A DNA stretch of 43,038 nt from an uncultured Clostridia bacterium. Lineage in GTDB: Bacteria > Bacillota > Dehalobacteriia > UBA4068. Location of the stretch: NCBI GenBank assembly GCA_944393575.1, contig CALYAP010000040.1, positions 1-43,038 of the forward strand. Direction: 5' to 3'. The notes under the pieces are model-generated. The model was given only the letters and a program-made list of their open reading frames with translations. It did no database searches and was not told where the DNA came from. How positions within the stretch are numbered: the first letter of the stretch is position 1; every line of letters begins with the position of its first letter. Shown piece by piece: positions 23,827 through 32,157 of the stretch. The translations under genes were made by a program, and so were the position numbers.

Positions 23827-26496
23827 CTAAGCGGTACCACCAGTTTTATCTAAACGATTATTGCGGCTAGTGACAGCATCATGGATAACTTTATAAATCT
23901 GAATGACCACAGTAGGCAGGAAAGCTAATAGGACGATCCAGCCGATATGGCCTATCGTAAAATCTGCAACCTGGAAGAGATTACCAAGGCCTGGAATGAA
24001 GAGCACGGCGGACAAAAGTATTACGCCAGCGATAAAAGCAACGATGCTGGCTTTATTAGTGCCAAATCCCAGCTTAAAGATCGACTGCATACCACGGCAG
24101 TTAAAGCCATGGAATAACCGTGCCAAAGTCAAGGTAGCAAACGCCATCGTCATCGCCAGATCAGCACCAGCTGATTCCAATCCGATGAAATAAGCGCCCA
24201 TCGTTGCACAGGCGATCAAAGCACCATAAATAAAAATGCGCAGCAAAAGACTCTTGGTCAAGATAGGCTCCTTAGGATCACGCGGCGGTTGTTTCAAAAG
24301 ATTACCTGTGGCAGGTTCTACACCGATAGCTATAGCCGGTAAAGAGTCAGTGAGCAAATTAATGAACAGCAAATGTACCGTAGCAAATGGTACCGGCAGA
24401 GCTAAAATCGAGGTCAAAAAGACACAGATAATGCCTGCCATATTACCAGAGAGCAAGAAATTGATGGCATTTTTGATATTGGTATAAACGCCACGGCCAT
24501 TGACCACTGCCTTAACAATAGTAGCGAAATTATCATCAGCCAGGATCATTGAAGCAGCATCTTTGGAGACTTCAGTACCGGTTATGCCCATTGCTACGCC
24601 AATATCTGCAGCTTTCAGGGCAGGAGCATCATTCACACCATCGCCAGTCATCGAGACGATCTTGCCTTTCCGTTGCCAAGCTTCTACAATCCGGATTTTA
24701 TGCTCAGGAGAAACACGGGCATATACCGAAATGCGCTCCAGGCGCTCATCTAGTCCGGCATCTGTAAGCTCATCAAGCTCAACGCCGGTGACTGCCAGAT
24801 CGCCATCACGGAAAATACCCAACTGGCGAGCAATGGCAGTAGCAGTGACTTTATGGTCACCGGTAATCATGATCGTCCTGATTCCACCCTGCTTAGCCTC
24901 TTCTACAGCTTTAATTGCCTCTGGGCGTGGAGGATCGATCATAGAAATCAAGCCGATAAAGGTAAACTGATCTTCATCTGCTAAAGTGAGTTCCCTTTCT
25001 TCCGGCAGCTCTTTCATAGCAAAGGCCAATACTCGCAAGCCATCATTAGAAAGAGCCAGGTTGACATCTAAGATCTGCTGACGTTTCTCTGCAGTTAAAG
25101 GCTCTGGACCTGTGGCGGTAAGAACATATTGGGAACGGTCGAGCAGGACATCGATGGCGCCTTTGGTATAAAGAATGCATTGGCCATCTACGTCATTGAG
25201 AGTAGACATCAGTTTACGGTCTGAATCAAAGGCTAATTCGCAAAGACGCGGATAACGGCTCCGATATTCGCCCTCGTCGATGCCTAAGCCATCGCCAACC
25301 ATAATCAGAGCGACCTCAGTTGGGTCGCCGATAAAGGTACCGGCTTTTTCATCAGTGGTAGCATCACTGGCCAAAATAGCTGATTGCAGCAAGCGGTGAT
25401 GTACTGTATTAGTCAAATCAAGCTGTTGATGATCGAATAAATCACCATCAACATAGATCTTCTGCGGGCTCATTTTGTTCTGGGTGAGCGTACCTGTTTT
25501 ATCTGAACAGATAACAGATACTGCACCCAAGGTCTCTACTGCTTTCAAATCTTTGATAATGGCGTTTTGGCGGGCCATTTTCTGAGTACCCATAGCCTGA
25601 ACAATAGTAACGATAGAGCTTAAGGCCTCTGGGATAGCAGCCACAGCTAAGGCTACAGCAAACATCAACGAATCAAGTATAGCCTGCCAATCCATACTAT
25701 CAGCATGATAAAGAGACAAGCCGAAGACAACAACACAAATGGCCAGAATGATAATGGCCAGCTTTTTACTGAAATCATCTAGGCTCCGCTGCAAAGGAGT
25801 TTTCCTCTGCTGGGTCTGATTCATCAATGCAGCGACTTTACCCAGCTCGGTATTCATACCGGTTGCGGTGACAACCATCAATGCTCGTCCATAGGTAACC
25901 AGGGAGCCAGAGAAGACCATATTCTTCTGATCTCCTAGGGCAACTTTGCCGCCGGTGATCACATCGGCTGTTTTTTCTACACCCTCGCTCTCGCCGGTCA
26001 GTGAACTTTCATTAACCTTAAGAGAAAAATTCTCTAAAATACGGCCATCCGCTACCACCATATCGCCGGCTTCCAGCTCTACGATATCGCCAGGTACCAG
26101 TTGGGCCGAAGGGATAATTGTTTTAGTGTTATCGCGGATGACTTTAGCAGTCGGCGATGACATTGCCTTTAGACTTTCCAGTGATTTTTCCGCCTTAAAA
26201 TGCTGCACTGTGCCTAAAATAGCATTCAAGATCAGCACGGCAAAGATAACAATGGTACTCTCGATATTGCTAGAGAGCATGGAGATAATAGCGGCAATGA
26301 TCAAGATAATGACCAATAGATCTTTGAATTGCTCCAAAAAGACCACTGGGACGGATTTTTTCTTGGCCTCAGCCAAAGCATTTTTGCCAAATTTTTGTAG
26401 GCGTTGCTCAGCCTCTGCTGAAGAAAGGCCGGTCGGACTCGCGCCAACAGCATCGAGCACCTGGTCGGTAGTGCGGTCATAGAATGTTGGTTCCAT
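23827..26496 (-). CDS. P-type cation ATPase (P2A), probable Mn2+/Ca2+ exporter
   Basis: An 889-residue P2-type ATPase. The actuator motif is TGES (167-170), the M4 ion-site motif IPEAL (about 288-292), the phosphorylation site DKTGT (332-336), and the hinge TGDGVNDAP. The M6 motif is NLLTDSLPA, with Asn and Asp as in SERCA-type calcium pumps. About ten membrane helices are visible, with an N-terminal cation ATPase domain (residues 1-60). AAGAAGGAGT precedes the start. The gene is preceded by a yybP-ykoY manganese riboswitch, as for P-type ATPases of Lactococcus and Streptococcus. Manganese efflux is therefore the best prediction, with Ca2+ as alternative or additional substrate. Confidence 0.92.
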   Translation of the reverse strand: MEPTFYDRTTDQVLDAVGASPTGLSSAEAEQRLQKFGKNALAEAKKKSVPVVFLEQFKDLLVIILIIAAIISMLSSNIESTIVIFAVLILNAILGTVQHFKAEKSLESLKAMSSPTAKVIRDNTKTIIPSAQLVPGDIVELEAGDMVVADGRILENFSLKVNESSLTGESEGVEKTADVITGGKVALGDQKNMVFSGSLVTYGRALMVVTATGMNTELGKVAALMNQTQQRKTPLQRSLDDFSKKLAIIILAICVVVFGLSLYHADSMDWQAILDSLMFAVALAVAAIPEALSSIVTIVQAMGTQKMARQNAIIKDLKAVETLGAVSVICSDKTGTLTQNKMSPQKIYVDGDLFDHQQLDLTNTVHHRLLQSAILASDATTDEKAGTFIGDPTEVALIMVGDGLGIDEGEYRSRYPRLCELAFDSDRKLMSTLNDVDGQCILYTKGAIDVLLDRSQYVLTATGPEPLTAEKRQQILDVNLALSNDGLRVLAFAMKELPEERELTLADEDQFTFIGLISMIDPPRPEAIKAVEEAKQGGIRTIMITGDHKVTATAIARQLGIFRDGDLAVTGVELDELTDAGLDERLERISVYARVSPEHKIRIVEAWQRKGKIVSMTGDGVNDAPALKAADIGVAMGITGTEVSKDAASMILADDNFATIVKAVVNGRGVYTNIKNAINFLLSGNMAGIICVFLTSILALPVPFATVHLLFINLLTDSLPAIAIGVEPATGNLLKQPPRDPKEPILTKSLLLRIFIYGALIACATMGAYFIGLESAGADLAMTMAFATLTLARLFHGFNCRGMQSIFKLGFGTNKASIVAFIAGVILLSAVLFIPGLGNLFQVADFTIGHIGWIVLLAFLPTVVIQIYKVIHDAVTSRNNRLDKTGGTA

Positions 26497-26661
26497 AATA
26501 GCTGATTACTCCTTCTTCTTGATGATCGTCAAAATCAGATATGGCCTTGGCAATAATTCCATCCATTTTAATATGTCCTATGTAACCAATATCTTGCGTT
26601 AACATACCATAAACTTCATTATTAACAAGCCACTATCTGCATCTTAGGGAAGTCAATGCAT

Positions 26662-26714
26662 AAAAAAAGCTTTTGGGTATAAGCTTCCTCTCAATAGAAG
26701 CATATACTCAAAAG
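26662..26714 (-). terminator. Riboswitch-linked terminator upstream of the P-type ATPase
   Basis: On the minus strand, about 18 bp of stem (CTTTTGAGTATATGCTTC with GAAGCTTATACCCAAAAG, few mismatches) is followed by C and TTTTTTT. Its 5' arm reuses the last conserved bases of the aptamer (GACTTTTGAG). Ligand binding to the aptamer should therefore prevent terminator formation, making an ON switch. Confidence 0.88.
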
Positions 26715-26803
26715 TCTTGTTACCGAATACTCGGCGCTCACTACCAGACTGGCTTAGCAGTCGTGATGTTGATAGCGATGCTTATAACTACTCCCTTTTG
26801 ATT
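26707..26803 (-). ncRNA. yybP-ykoY manganese riboswitch
   Basis: On the minus strand the transcript reads AAAAGGGAGTAG near its start, then AAGCATCGC, AACATCACGACTGC, AAGCCAGTCTGG and, at the end, AACAAGACTTTTGAG. These match the GGGAGUAG, internal hairpins and AGACCUUUG end of the yybP-ykoY class, which senses Mn2+. A perfect promoter upstream, a terminator downstream and a cation ATPase as target all fit. The identification is from recalled consensus, not a covariance search. Confidence 0.85.
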
Positions 26804-26809
26804 GATTTC

Positions 26810-26838
26810 ATTATATGCAATTCCCAATCATTTGTCAA
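26810..26838 (-). promoter_or_regulatory. Promoter of the Mn2+ riboswitch transcript
   Basis: Read on the minus strand: TTGACA (26833-26838), 17 bases, TATAAT (26810-26815). It sits just before the riboswitch. Confidence 0.9.
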
Positions 26839-26939
26839 GACCTGCTCTGTGAATTATAGTTGAAAAGACTGCTGCCGTTTGCTAGGACAATAATCGTACA
26901 CCACGCAAAGATAATAGAATTAGCGAACTAAGATAATTG

Positions 26940-26976
26940 TAGGGGAGCAGAGTATCTCTTAGCTTCTGCTCCCCTA
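26940..26976. repeat. Inverted repeat at the 3' end of the BlaR1-like gene
   Basis: A perfect 12-bp stem (TAGGGGAGCAGA with TCTGCTCCCCTA) with a 13-base loop lies 16 bases beyond the stop codon of the minus-strand gene. There is no strong T-tract, but its position suggests it ends the BlaI-BlaR1-like transcript. Confidence 0.6.
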
Positions 26977-26991
26977 AGTATCAGCAATATA

Positions 26992-29118
26992 TTAATAGAG
27001 CACCATAGACATTTCCACGCCGGCGATCACACCCTCATTGAGATAATAATTCATCACCCAAGTATGGTTGCCACTATCATCAGTAAACTCCAGCGTATAA
27101 GTATAAACTTTATCAAATACACACAGCGAATCATCGCCCTCACTATAAACGATATTAGTATCCTCAGTCAGGACATCGCTCCAACCCTCCAGCAGCTCTG
27201 CCTCGGTCTGACCCACTCTAGCATGATGAGAACCGGCAAAACCGCAGCTGACATAAGGATCTGTGGTCGAGAGGCTGTAAATATATTTCATACCGCTTTC
27301 TGCTACACGATACCAGACCATCTCGGTTTGGCCTAAATCATCATGCCCGGTAGAAATGATAGCACGGGAAAATTCTGTGCCCGGCATATCGGTGTTATCA
27401 ATCGTGCCGGCATCAGTGATATCGACTGGTTCGCTATAATCTTCATTCCAGGGATAGTCTCCTACCTGACGGCCAAGAGTATAAAGGAAACTGTCACCAG
27501 ACATTGTGAAATCCATCGCCGAGACAGAGTTAGCGCCATAAAGCGATTCTTGAATAGCCTTATTCAACGGTAAATCAAAAGCAGGACAACTCAGAAAGGA
27601 ATAGCGGCCATCCTCTGTCGGGGTAACCATAATTCGCGAATTCATCATATTGCTATTAATAATCCAGCCGTCTTCGTCAAGTCCACGGGCGCCCGCCAAA
27701 ACGACTTTATCAGGATCATCAGGCTGGAGCCGGTATTGAGGATAATATACATACAGAGGCTGAGAGGTATCCTCATCATAACTGCCAAGCAAATCGATAG
27801 AGATAATCTCGGCATCAATGATGGTAGCATCATACTCACCATTGACAGTACCATCTCCAGTGATACTATTAATGAAATAACTAGCGATATCCTGGCTAAT
27901 CACCTGCTGAGCGATCTCCTCGATCGTACCGTCAGCTATCGGCTGCGTAATATAGTCACGTAGCTCCTCTTCGCTCATGGCACCTAATTCAGCAATGATA
28001 TCCTGAGGCCAGCCATTGGCTCCATCATTACCAGCAGGAGTATTAGTATCCTCCTGAATAGAGCAGGCAAAGAGACCACCTGCAGCGACTAAAACCAGCA
28101 TTACAGCTACCAAAGCCGCACGTCCACGACGTTTGACGGCAGTGCTTAAAATATTACTAAACCTTTGTTTCATTGTTTTGATCCCCCCATTAAAATAAGT
28201 AGACAATTGCGCAGGACGGCAAACCTGCTTTTTCATATAGGTAAAAATAGCCTCGCTATATTGCCGTCTGGCCGAAGCATCAGCATTAGCCACCACGGCT
28301 TCATCACAAGCCATCTCTAAATCGCGGCAAGCACAACGGAAAGCAAGATGGACTAAAGGATTGAACCAATGTACAGCGCAAGCAATCAGGAGCAATAATT
28401 TATACCAAATATCTTTGCGCCGCCAATGGATCAGCTCATGCTTAAGGATAAAATAAAAATCAGTATCATTCTCTGGGATATCAGGCAAATAGACAATCGG
28501 ACGGAAAAAGCCCAGCATCATCGGCCCGGGAGCCTGAGCTGTGATATACAGCGTGGGGACTTTTTTAATTCCCAATTCCTGGCATAGTTGAGCAGTTAAT
28601 TGACTATAGTAAGGACGGCGCCAACGGGCTAATTGACGCTTGCAGCTCCAATAGCGTCCAAGATGCCATAATAAGAAAAGCAACATCCCCAGCAGCCAGA
28701 TCATCTGTATAATATCCAGCAAGGATAACTGGTAATACCAGGGGTTGTCGGCCGGGACAGGAGTGGCCTGATCAGCAGCTATCCCGGCATTGACAGGCGC
28801 AGTTGGTTCAGCTACCCCATTGGTAGGCTCCTGCTCATTGGCGGCAGCACTACCCAATACCGTTCCCAAAGGTCTAGTCACAGCATCAGGAACTGTTATC
28901 TGCACAGCGGAAAGATGAGTAGTGTCCACCTCGGCAGTCGTCTGAGGTATCGTTATCTGAAAAGGTATCAAAAGGCGCACTGCTAAAACCAACCACAAGT
29001 AATATTTCCACTTATGGGTGAACTTTTTGTCCATCCAGGGAGAAAGAATCACTATCAATAAAATAATGATCCCCACTGCCAGCGATATCTCCAAAATTGT
29101 GCTAAATAGAGAGCTCAT
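26992..29118 (-). CDS. BlaR1/MecR1-like M56 metallopeptidase sensor with non-PBP C-terminal domain
   Basis: A 708-residue membrane protein. The N-terminal half is an M56 peptidase domain with membrane segments near residues 10-26, 37-55, 132-155 and 334-351, the zinc motif HELIH (227-231) and the downstream DLEMACDEAVV (266-276). A soluble domain of about 355 residues follows the last membrane segment, presumably outside the cell. I see no clear penicillin-binding SxxK/SxN/KTG pattern there, unlike true BlaR1. The start overlaps the stop codon of the repressor gene by 4 bases (ATGA). In this family a signal activates the protease, which leads to repressor cleavage; the ligand here is unknown. 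Confidence 0.85.
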   Translation of the reverse strand: MSSLFSTILEISLAVGIIILLIVILSPWMDKKFTHKWKYYLWLVLAVRLLIPFQITIPQTTAEVDTTHLSAVQITVPDAVTRPLGTVLGSAAANEQEPTNGVAEPTAPVNAGIAADQATPVPADNPWYYQLSLLDIIQMIWLLGMLLFLLWHLGRYWSCKRQLARWRRPYYSQLTAQLCQELGIKKVPTLYITAQAPGPMMLGFFRPIVYLPDIPENDTDFYFILKHELIHWRRKDIWYKLLLLIACAVHWFNPLVHLAFRCACRDLEMACDEAVVANADASARRQYSEAIFTYMKKQVCRPAQLSTYFNGGIKTMKQRFSNILSTAVKRRGRAALVAVMLVLVAAGGLFACSIQEDTNTPAGNDGANGWPQDIIAELGAMSEEELRDYITQPIADGTIEEIAQQVISQDIASYFINSITGDGTVNGEYDATIIDAEIISIDLLGSYDEDTSQPLYVYYPQYRLQPDDPDKVVLAGARGLDEDGWIINSNMMNSRIMVTPTEDGRYSFLSCPAFDLPLNKAIQESLYGANSVSAMDFTMSGDSFLYTLGRQVGDYPWNEDYSEPVDITDAGTIDNTDMPGTEFSRAIISTGHDDLGQTEMVWYRVAESGMKYIYSLSTTDPYVSCGFAGSHHARVGQTEAELLEGWSDVLTEDTNIVYSEGDDSLCVFDKVYTYTLEFTDDSGNHTWVMNYYLNEGVIAGVEMSMVLY

Positions 29119-29516
29119 TGTTTTGTTTCTCCTTCTAGCTCATCCAGAAAACTACGAAGTTCTTCCAAATCGTTTTCATCGATCGATTTGGAACTATAAA
29201 GTGAATTGACCAGATCAGTTAGGGAATTATGATAGAGCTTGCGGAAAAAAGCGCTGCCTTCTTCGCGTTTATACTCTTCTTCGCTGATCAATGCAGAATA
29301 AAGATTGTTTCTGCCCTGCTTTTCACAATGGACGAACCCCTTACAACTAAGGCGTGACAAAACCGTCATTAAAGAAGATAACGCCCAGCTACGCTGGCCA
29401 TCTAGTTCTTGAAGGATAGCTGAAGCGGAAATCGGCTCCCGGGCACGCCAGATAACCAGCATTACCTCCAGCTCTCCATCAGGAAGCTTTTTAATCTTTC
29501 CCTCTTTATCTTTCAT
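29115..29516 (-). CDS. BlaI/MecI-family repressor
   Basis: A 133-residue winged-helix repressor of the BlaI/MecI/CopY group. The N-terminal DNA-binding domain (LPDGELEVMLVIWRAREPISASAILQEL, then WALSSLMTVLSRLSCKGFV) precedes a C-terminal dimerisation region where the partner protease would cleave. The start is ATG 29516 behind GGAGGG; an upstream in-frame ATG at 29540 falls in an operator. It is co-transcribed with the M56 sensor gene. Two palindromes in its own promoter indicate autoregulation. Confidence 0.92.
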   Translation of the reverse strand: MKDKEGKIKKLPDGELEVMLVIWRAREPISASAILQELDGQRSWALSSLMTVLSRLSCKGFVHCEKQGRNNLYSALISEEEYKREEGSAFFRKLYHNSLTDLVNSLYSSKSIDENDLEELRSFLDELEGETKQ

Positions 29517-29534
29517 TACTTGCCCTCCATCATT

Positions 29535-29575
29535 ATACACATGTGTATTACGCCACCATTATACATTCGTATAAT
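29535..29575. promoter_or_regulatory. Two BlaI-type operators
   Basis: Box 1 is ATACACATGTGTAT, a perfect 14-bp palindrome (29535-29548). Box 2 is ATTATAC-ATTC-GTATAAT (29558-29575). Their centres are 25 bases apart. Both resemble the TACA/TGTA dyads bound by BlaI/MecI, and box 2 covers the -10 element of the repressor promoter. Confidence 0.75.
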
Positions 29576-29586
29576 ATTAATGTCAA
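29558..29586 (-). promoter_or_regulatory. Promoter of the BlaI-BlaR1-like operon
   Basis: On the minus strand: TTGACA (29581-29586), 17 bases, TATAAT (29558-29563). The -10 lies within operator box 2. Confidence 0.88.
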
Positions 29587-29656
29587 GCATTATTTGACAT
29601 CACAGAACAAAAATTGTATCATGCAGATAGAAAGCTGGGCTATCAGGAGATCAATT

Positions 29657-30157
29657 ATGCAATTTATCATTCCTCTGCTCTTTTTTGCCATTATGGTAGG
29701 GCTAAGCGTTTATCGCTCCAAAAAACAAAATAACCCGCTCGACGCCATGGCGCAATGGCCATATGAAAAACGGAATAATCCCCTCACGCCCGAGGAGACC
29801 ACTTTTTACCGGGCACTGAACCAATATCTGGATCCGTCGTTAGTTGTTTTTCCCAAAATGCGGATTCAAAACTTAGTCTATGCCTCTCCCGAAAGTAGGA
29901 TAACTTATGCACTACTGGCTAAAATGCAGGACAAGTATCTGGACTTTGCTATCTGCGAGGCAGATTCATTAAATATAGTATGTGTTATCGAGTTTGATGA
30001 CGGAGTAGCGCCGCTGAAAACAGAGCAGGAAAATGCTGATATGGAGCGTATCCTGCGTAGTGCAGCCCTAACACTGTTTCGCTATCAGCCACAATACCAA
30101 TATAGCGATACTGATTTTACCCAGATCAATAACTTATACCACCAAGGTTCCTACTAA
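29657..30157 (+). CDS. DUF2726 domain protein
   Basis: A 166-residue protein with an N-terminal membrane anchor (MQFIIPLLFFAIMVGLSVY) followed by a DUF2726 domain (residues 40-155). That domain includes LTPEETTFYRALNQYLDPSLVVFPKMRIQNLV and the nuclease-like core KYLDFAICEADSLNIVCVIEFDD. DUF2726 is distantly related to restriction-endonuclease-like folds; no function is proven. The start is ATG 29657 behind CAGGAGAT. It is divergent from the BlaI-like gene and shares its upstream region, so it could be co-regulated. Confidence 0.8.
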   Translation: MQFIIPLLFFAIMVGLSVYRSKKQNNPLDAMAQWPYEKRNNPLTPEETTFYRALNQYLDPSLVVFPKMRIQNLVYASPESRITYALLAKMQDKYLDFAICEADSLNIVCVIEFDDGVAPLKTEQENADMERILRSAALTLFRYQPQYQYSDTDFTQINNLYHQGSY

Positions 30158-30189
30158 AAATGGTCCAGCATAAATGCTGGACCATTTTT
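30156..30189. terminator. Bidirectional terminator
   Basis: AAAAATGGTCCAGCA-TAAA-TGCTGGACCATTTTT is a 15-bp stem between the DUF2726 gene and the convergent histidine kinase gene, with A and T runs usable in both directions. Confidence 0.93.
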
Positions 30190-30225
30190 ATAAGCAGTAT
30201 CAATAAGTATCACCAGAAACTTTAG

Positions 30226-31284
30226 CTAGTTTGGCGTTTCTACAGGAAGAATAATATGGAAAGCAGTGCCCTTATTCTCTTTGCTGGAAATAATAATTTG
30301 ACCACCGCAAAGATCAACTATCCGCTTGGCCAGGGTCAACCCCAGTCCATTACCTTCACCAGAATGAGAGTTATCCCCCTGATAAAATTTCTCAAAAATC
30401 CGCTGCTGAACCTCTGGGCTCATGCCCGGTCCATTATCAGCAATCGATACTCTGACATGATTATCCTCCTGACGGAGGATCACCCGGATAGTGCCATTTT
30501 CCGGGCTGAATTTAACCGCATTGCCAAAAATATTTTGCCATACTTGGGCCAATAGATCACAACTGCCATAATAAACGACGTTCTCCAAATCGATATCGAG
30601 CTGGATATTTTTAGCGCTCCACTGTTCCTCGAAAAGAATTACTGTTTCTCGTAGCTGCTCATCGAGCTGATAGCTGGTTTTGACAGGCATGATTTGTTGA
30701 TTTTCCAAACGGGAAAGCTGCAAAATATTGCCAGTAAGCGAAGAAAGGCGTTTGACATTGAAGAGGATTTTGGCGATATACACTTGCCTTTTTTCCTCTT
30801 CTAAATTTTTGTTTTGCAATAAAGTAGCATAGCCCTCAATAGCTGAAAGCGGGGTATTAAACTCATGAGAAACATTGCTGATAAAATCATTACTAAATGT
30901 TTCGGTACGTTCCAATTCCTCAGCCATAATATTAAAATTATGTGCCATTTCGCTAATCTCTGAAGCAGGGACGTCTTCATTCATACGCACGCTGAAGTCA
31001 CCTTTGGCCATAGCTTTAGTGGCTTCATTAATTGCTGAAATCGGTCTTAAAATAGCAGTACCGAGCATCCTGGCCAGGATAGTACTCAAAATAATACTGA
31101 GCACGCAGAGAAAGACGACATTAAGCAAAATATTTAGTTCGCCCAAAACTTCCAGATGAAACAACAAGGCCGAGATCGCCCCGGTGAAAAACATCGTCAA
31201 AGTAGCAATCACAAAAACGACCACAGAAAAGACAACAATGATTTTAGCCGGTGGCCGTCCCTTAAGTAAATGTCTTTTTCTCAT
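30226..31284 (-). CDS. Sensor histidine kinase, short extracytoplasmic loop
   Basis: A 352-residue histidine kinase. Two membrane segments (about residues 15-36 and 52-70) are separated by only about 16 residues, so it probably senses within the membrane or through a partner. A HAMP domain follows (about 72-125), then the phosphoacceptor His140 in NVSHEFNTPL, and the ATPase domain with N box NIFGNAVKFS, G1 DNGPGM and G2 GEGNGLGL. The gene overlaps its response regulator by 4 bases. It is divergent from an ABC exporter, as in many peptide- or drug-responsive systems of Firmicutes. Confidence 0.93.
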   Translation of the reverse strand: MRKRHLLKGRPPAKIIVVFSVVVFVIATLTMFFTGAISALLFHLEVLGELNILLNVVFLCVLSIILSTILARMLGTAILRPISAINEATKAMAKGDFSVRMNEDVPASEISEMAHNFNIMAEELERTETFSNDFISNVSHEFNTPLSAIEGYATLLQNKNLEEEKRQVYIAKILFNVKRLSSLTGNILQLSRLENQQIMPVKTSYQLDEQLRETVILFEEQWSAKNIQLDIDLENVVYYGSCDLLAQVWQNIFGNAVKFSPENGTIRVILRQEDNHVRVSIADNGPGMSPEVQQRIFEKFYQGDNSHSGEGNGLGLTLAKRIVDLCGGQIIISSKENKGTAFHIILPVETPN

Positions 31285-31955
31285 TTACGCACCACCTTAT
31301 AGCCCAAGCCACGCACGGTGACGATCTCAAAATCAGGATTATTGCGAAATCTTTCCCGCAGTCTATTGATATGCACATCCAGAGTATGGGTATCGGTATC
31401 TGTATCCATACCCCAAATTTCATCCATCAGTTGCCGGCGGGTGAAGATACGGTTAGGAGATGAAGCCAATTTATAAATAAGATAAAATTCTTTCTGCGGC
31501 AAAATTTCTTCTTGCTGATGACTAGAGGATACGGTGAGCGAATCGTAATCAAAAACGGTGTCTCCTAGCTTTAGCTTTCTTTCGCTGATGATTTTGGAAC
31601 GGCGCAATAGCGCCTCCACTCGCCAAATCATCTCATTGACATCGATAGGCTTGACCATATAGTCGTCAATACCGGCACGGAAACAGGCCTGTTTATCACT
31701 AGCGCTATCTTTAGCAGTAATCATCAGGATCGGCATCATATAGTTGGCTTCGCGTAATTCGCGTATCAGCGTATAGCCATCAATATTCGGCATCATAATA
31801 TCGGAGATAATCAGGTCTATATACTCCTTATCCAGCACCTCTAAGGCTGCTGCACCATCACCTGCCTCCAGTGGATGATAGCCGTTCTCTCGGAGAACTG
31901 TACAGAACAATTCCCGCAGCTCTTGATCATCTTCAACCACTAAGATATTAAACAT
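31281..31955 (-). CDS. OmpR-family response regulator
   Basis: A 224-residue regulator with a receiver domain (acidic pair ED at residues 9-10, phosphoacceptor Asp52 in SDIMMP, Lys in MVKPID). An OmpR/PhoB winged-helix domain follows, ending in the typical FEIVTVRGLGYKVVRK. The start is ATG 31955 behind AGGAGGTGAGG; the in-frame GTG nine bases earlier lies in that site. It probably controls the divergent ABC exporter through the tandem repeats at 32078-32113. An extended -10 (TGGTATAAT on the minus strand, 31976-31984) may serve as its own promoter. Confidence 0.95.
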   Translation of the reverse strand: MFNILVVEDDQELRELFCTVLRENGYHPLEAGDGAAALEVLDKEYIDLIISDIMMPNIDGYTLIRELREANYMMPILMITAKDSASDKQACFRAGIDDYMVKPIDVNEMIWRVEALLRRSKIISERKLKLGDTVFDYDSLTVSSSHQQEEILPQKEFYLIYKLASSPNRIFTRRQLMDEIWGMDTDTDTHTLDVHINRLRERFRNNPDFEIVTVRGLGYKVVRK

Positions 31956-32043
31956 TAGCCTCACCTCCTGAAAGCATTATACCATAAATAAGCAGCATTA
32001 CCCAAGCTTGTCTCAACGCTTAGCGACAAAACCAACTAAAAAT

Positions 32044-32113
32044 TTCAACTGAAGTTCAGCCAAAAAACACTGTAATTGAGTTTCAGTTGAGCTTGGGGTG
32101 AGTTTTAGTTGAG
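32044..32113. promoter_or_regulatory. Tandem response-regulator sites upstream of the ABC exporter
   Basis: GAGTTTCAGTTGAG (32078-32091) and GAGTTTTAGTTGAG (32100-32113) are direct repeats differing by one base and spaced 22 bases start to start, two helical turns. A partial inverted copy (TTCAACTGAAGTTC) lies at 32044-32057. The downstream repeat sits where a -35 box is expected for TATACT at 32124-32129; no good -35 is present. This fits activation by an OmpR-type dimer. Confidence 0.75.
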
Positions 32114-32123
32114 AAAAAGGTTC

Positions 32124-32129
32124 TATACT
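32124..32129 (+). promoter_or_regulatory. -10 box of the ABC exporter operon
   Basis: TATACT, with the sequence 17 bases upstream (AGTTTT) being a poor -35 inside the second repeat. This indicates an activator-dependent promoter. Confidence 0.6.
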
Positions 32130-32157
32130 GGTCTCCGTTACTGAAAGGAGTGTAGTT

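Noticed and set aside
26641-26838. Folded region upstream of the P-type ATPase considered as a tRNA or a mobile-element end
   Set aside because: No cloverleaf or CCA; conserved blocks, promoter and terminator match a yybP-ykoY riboswitch instead.
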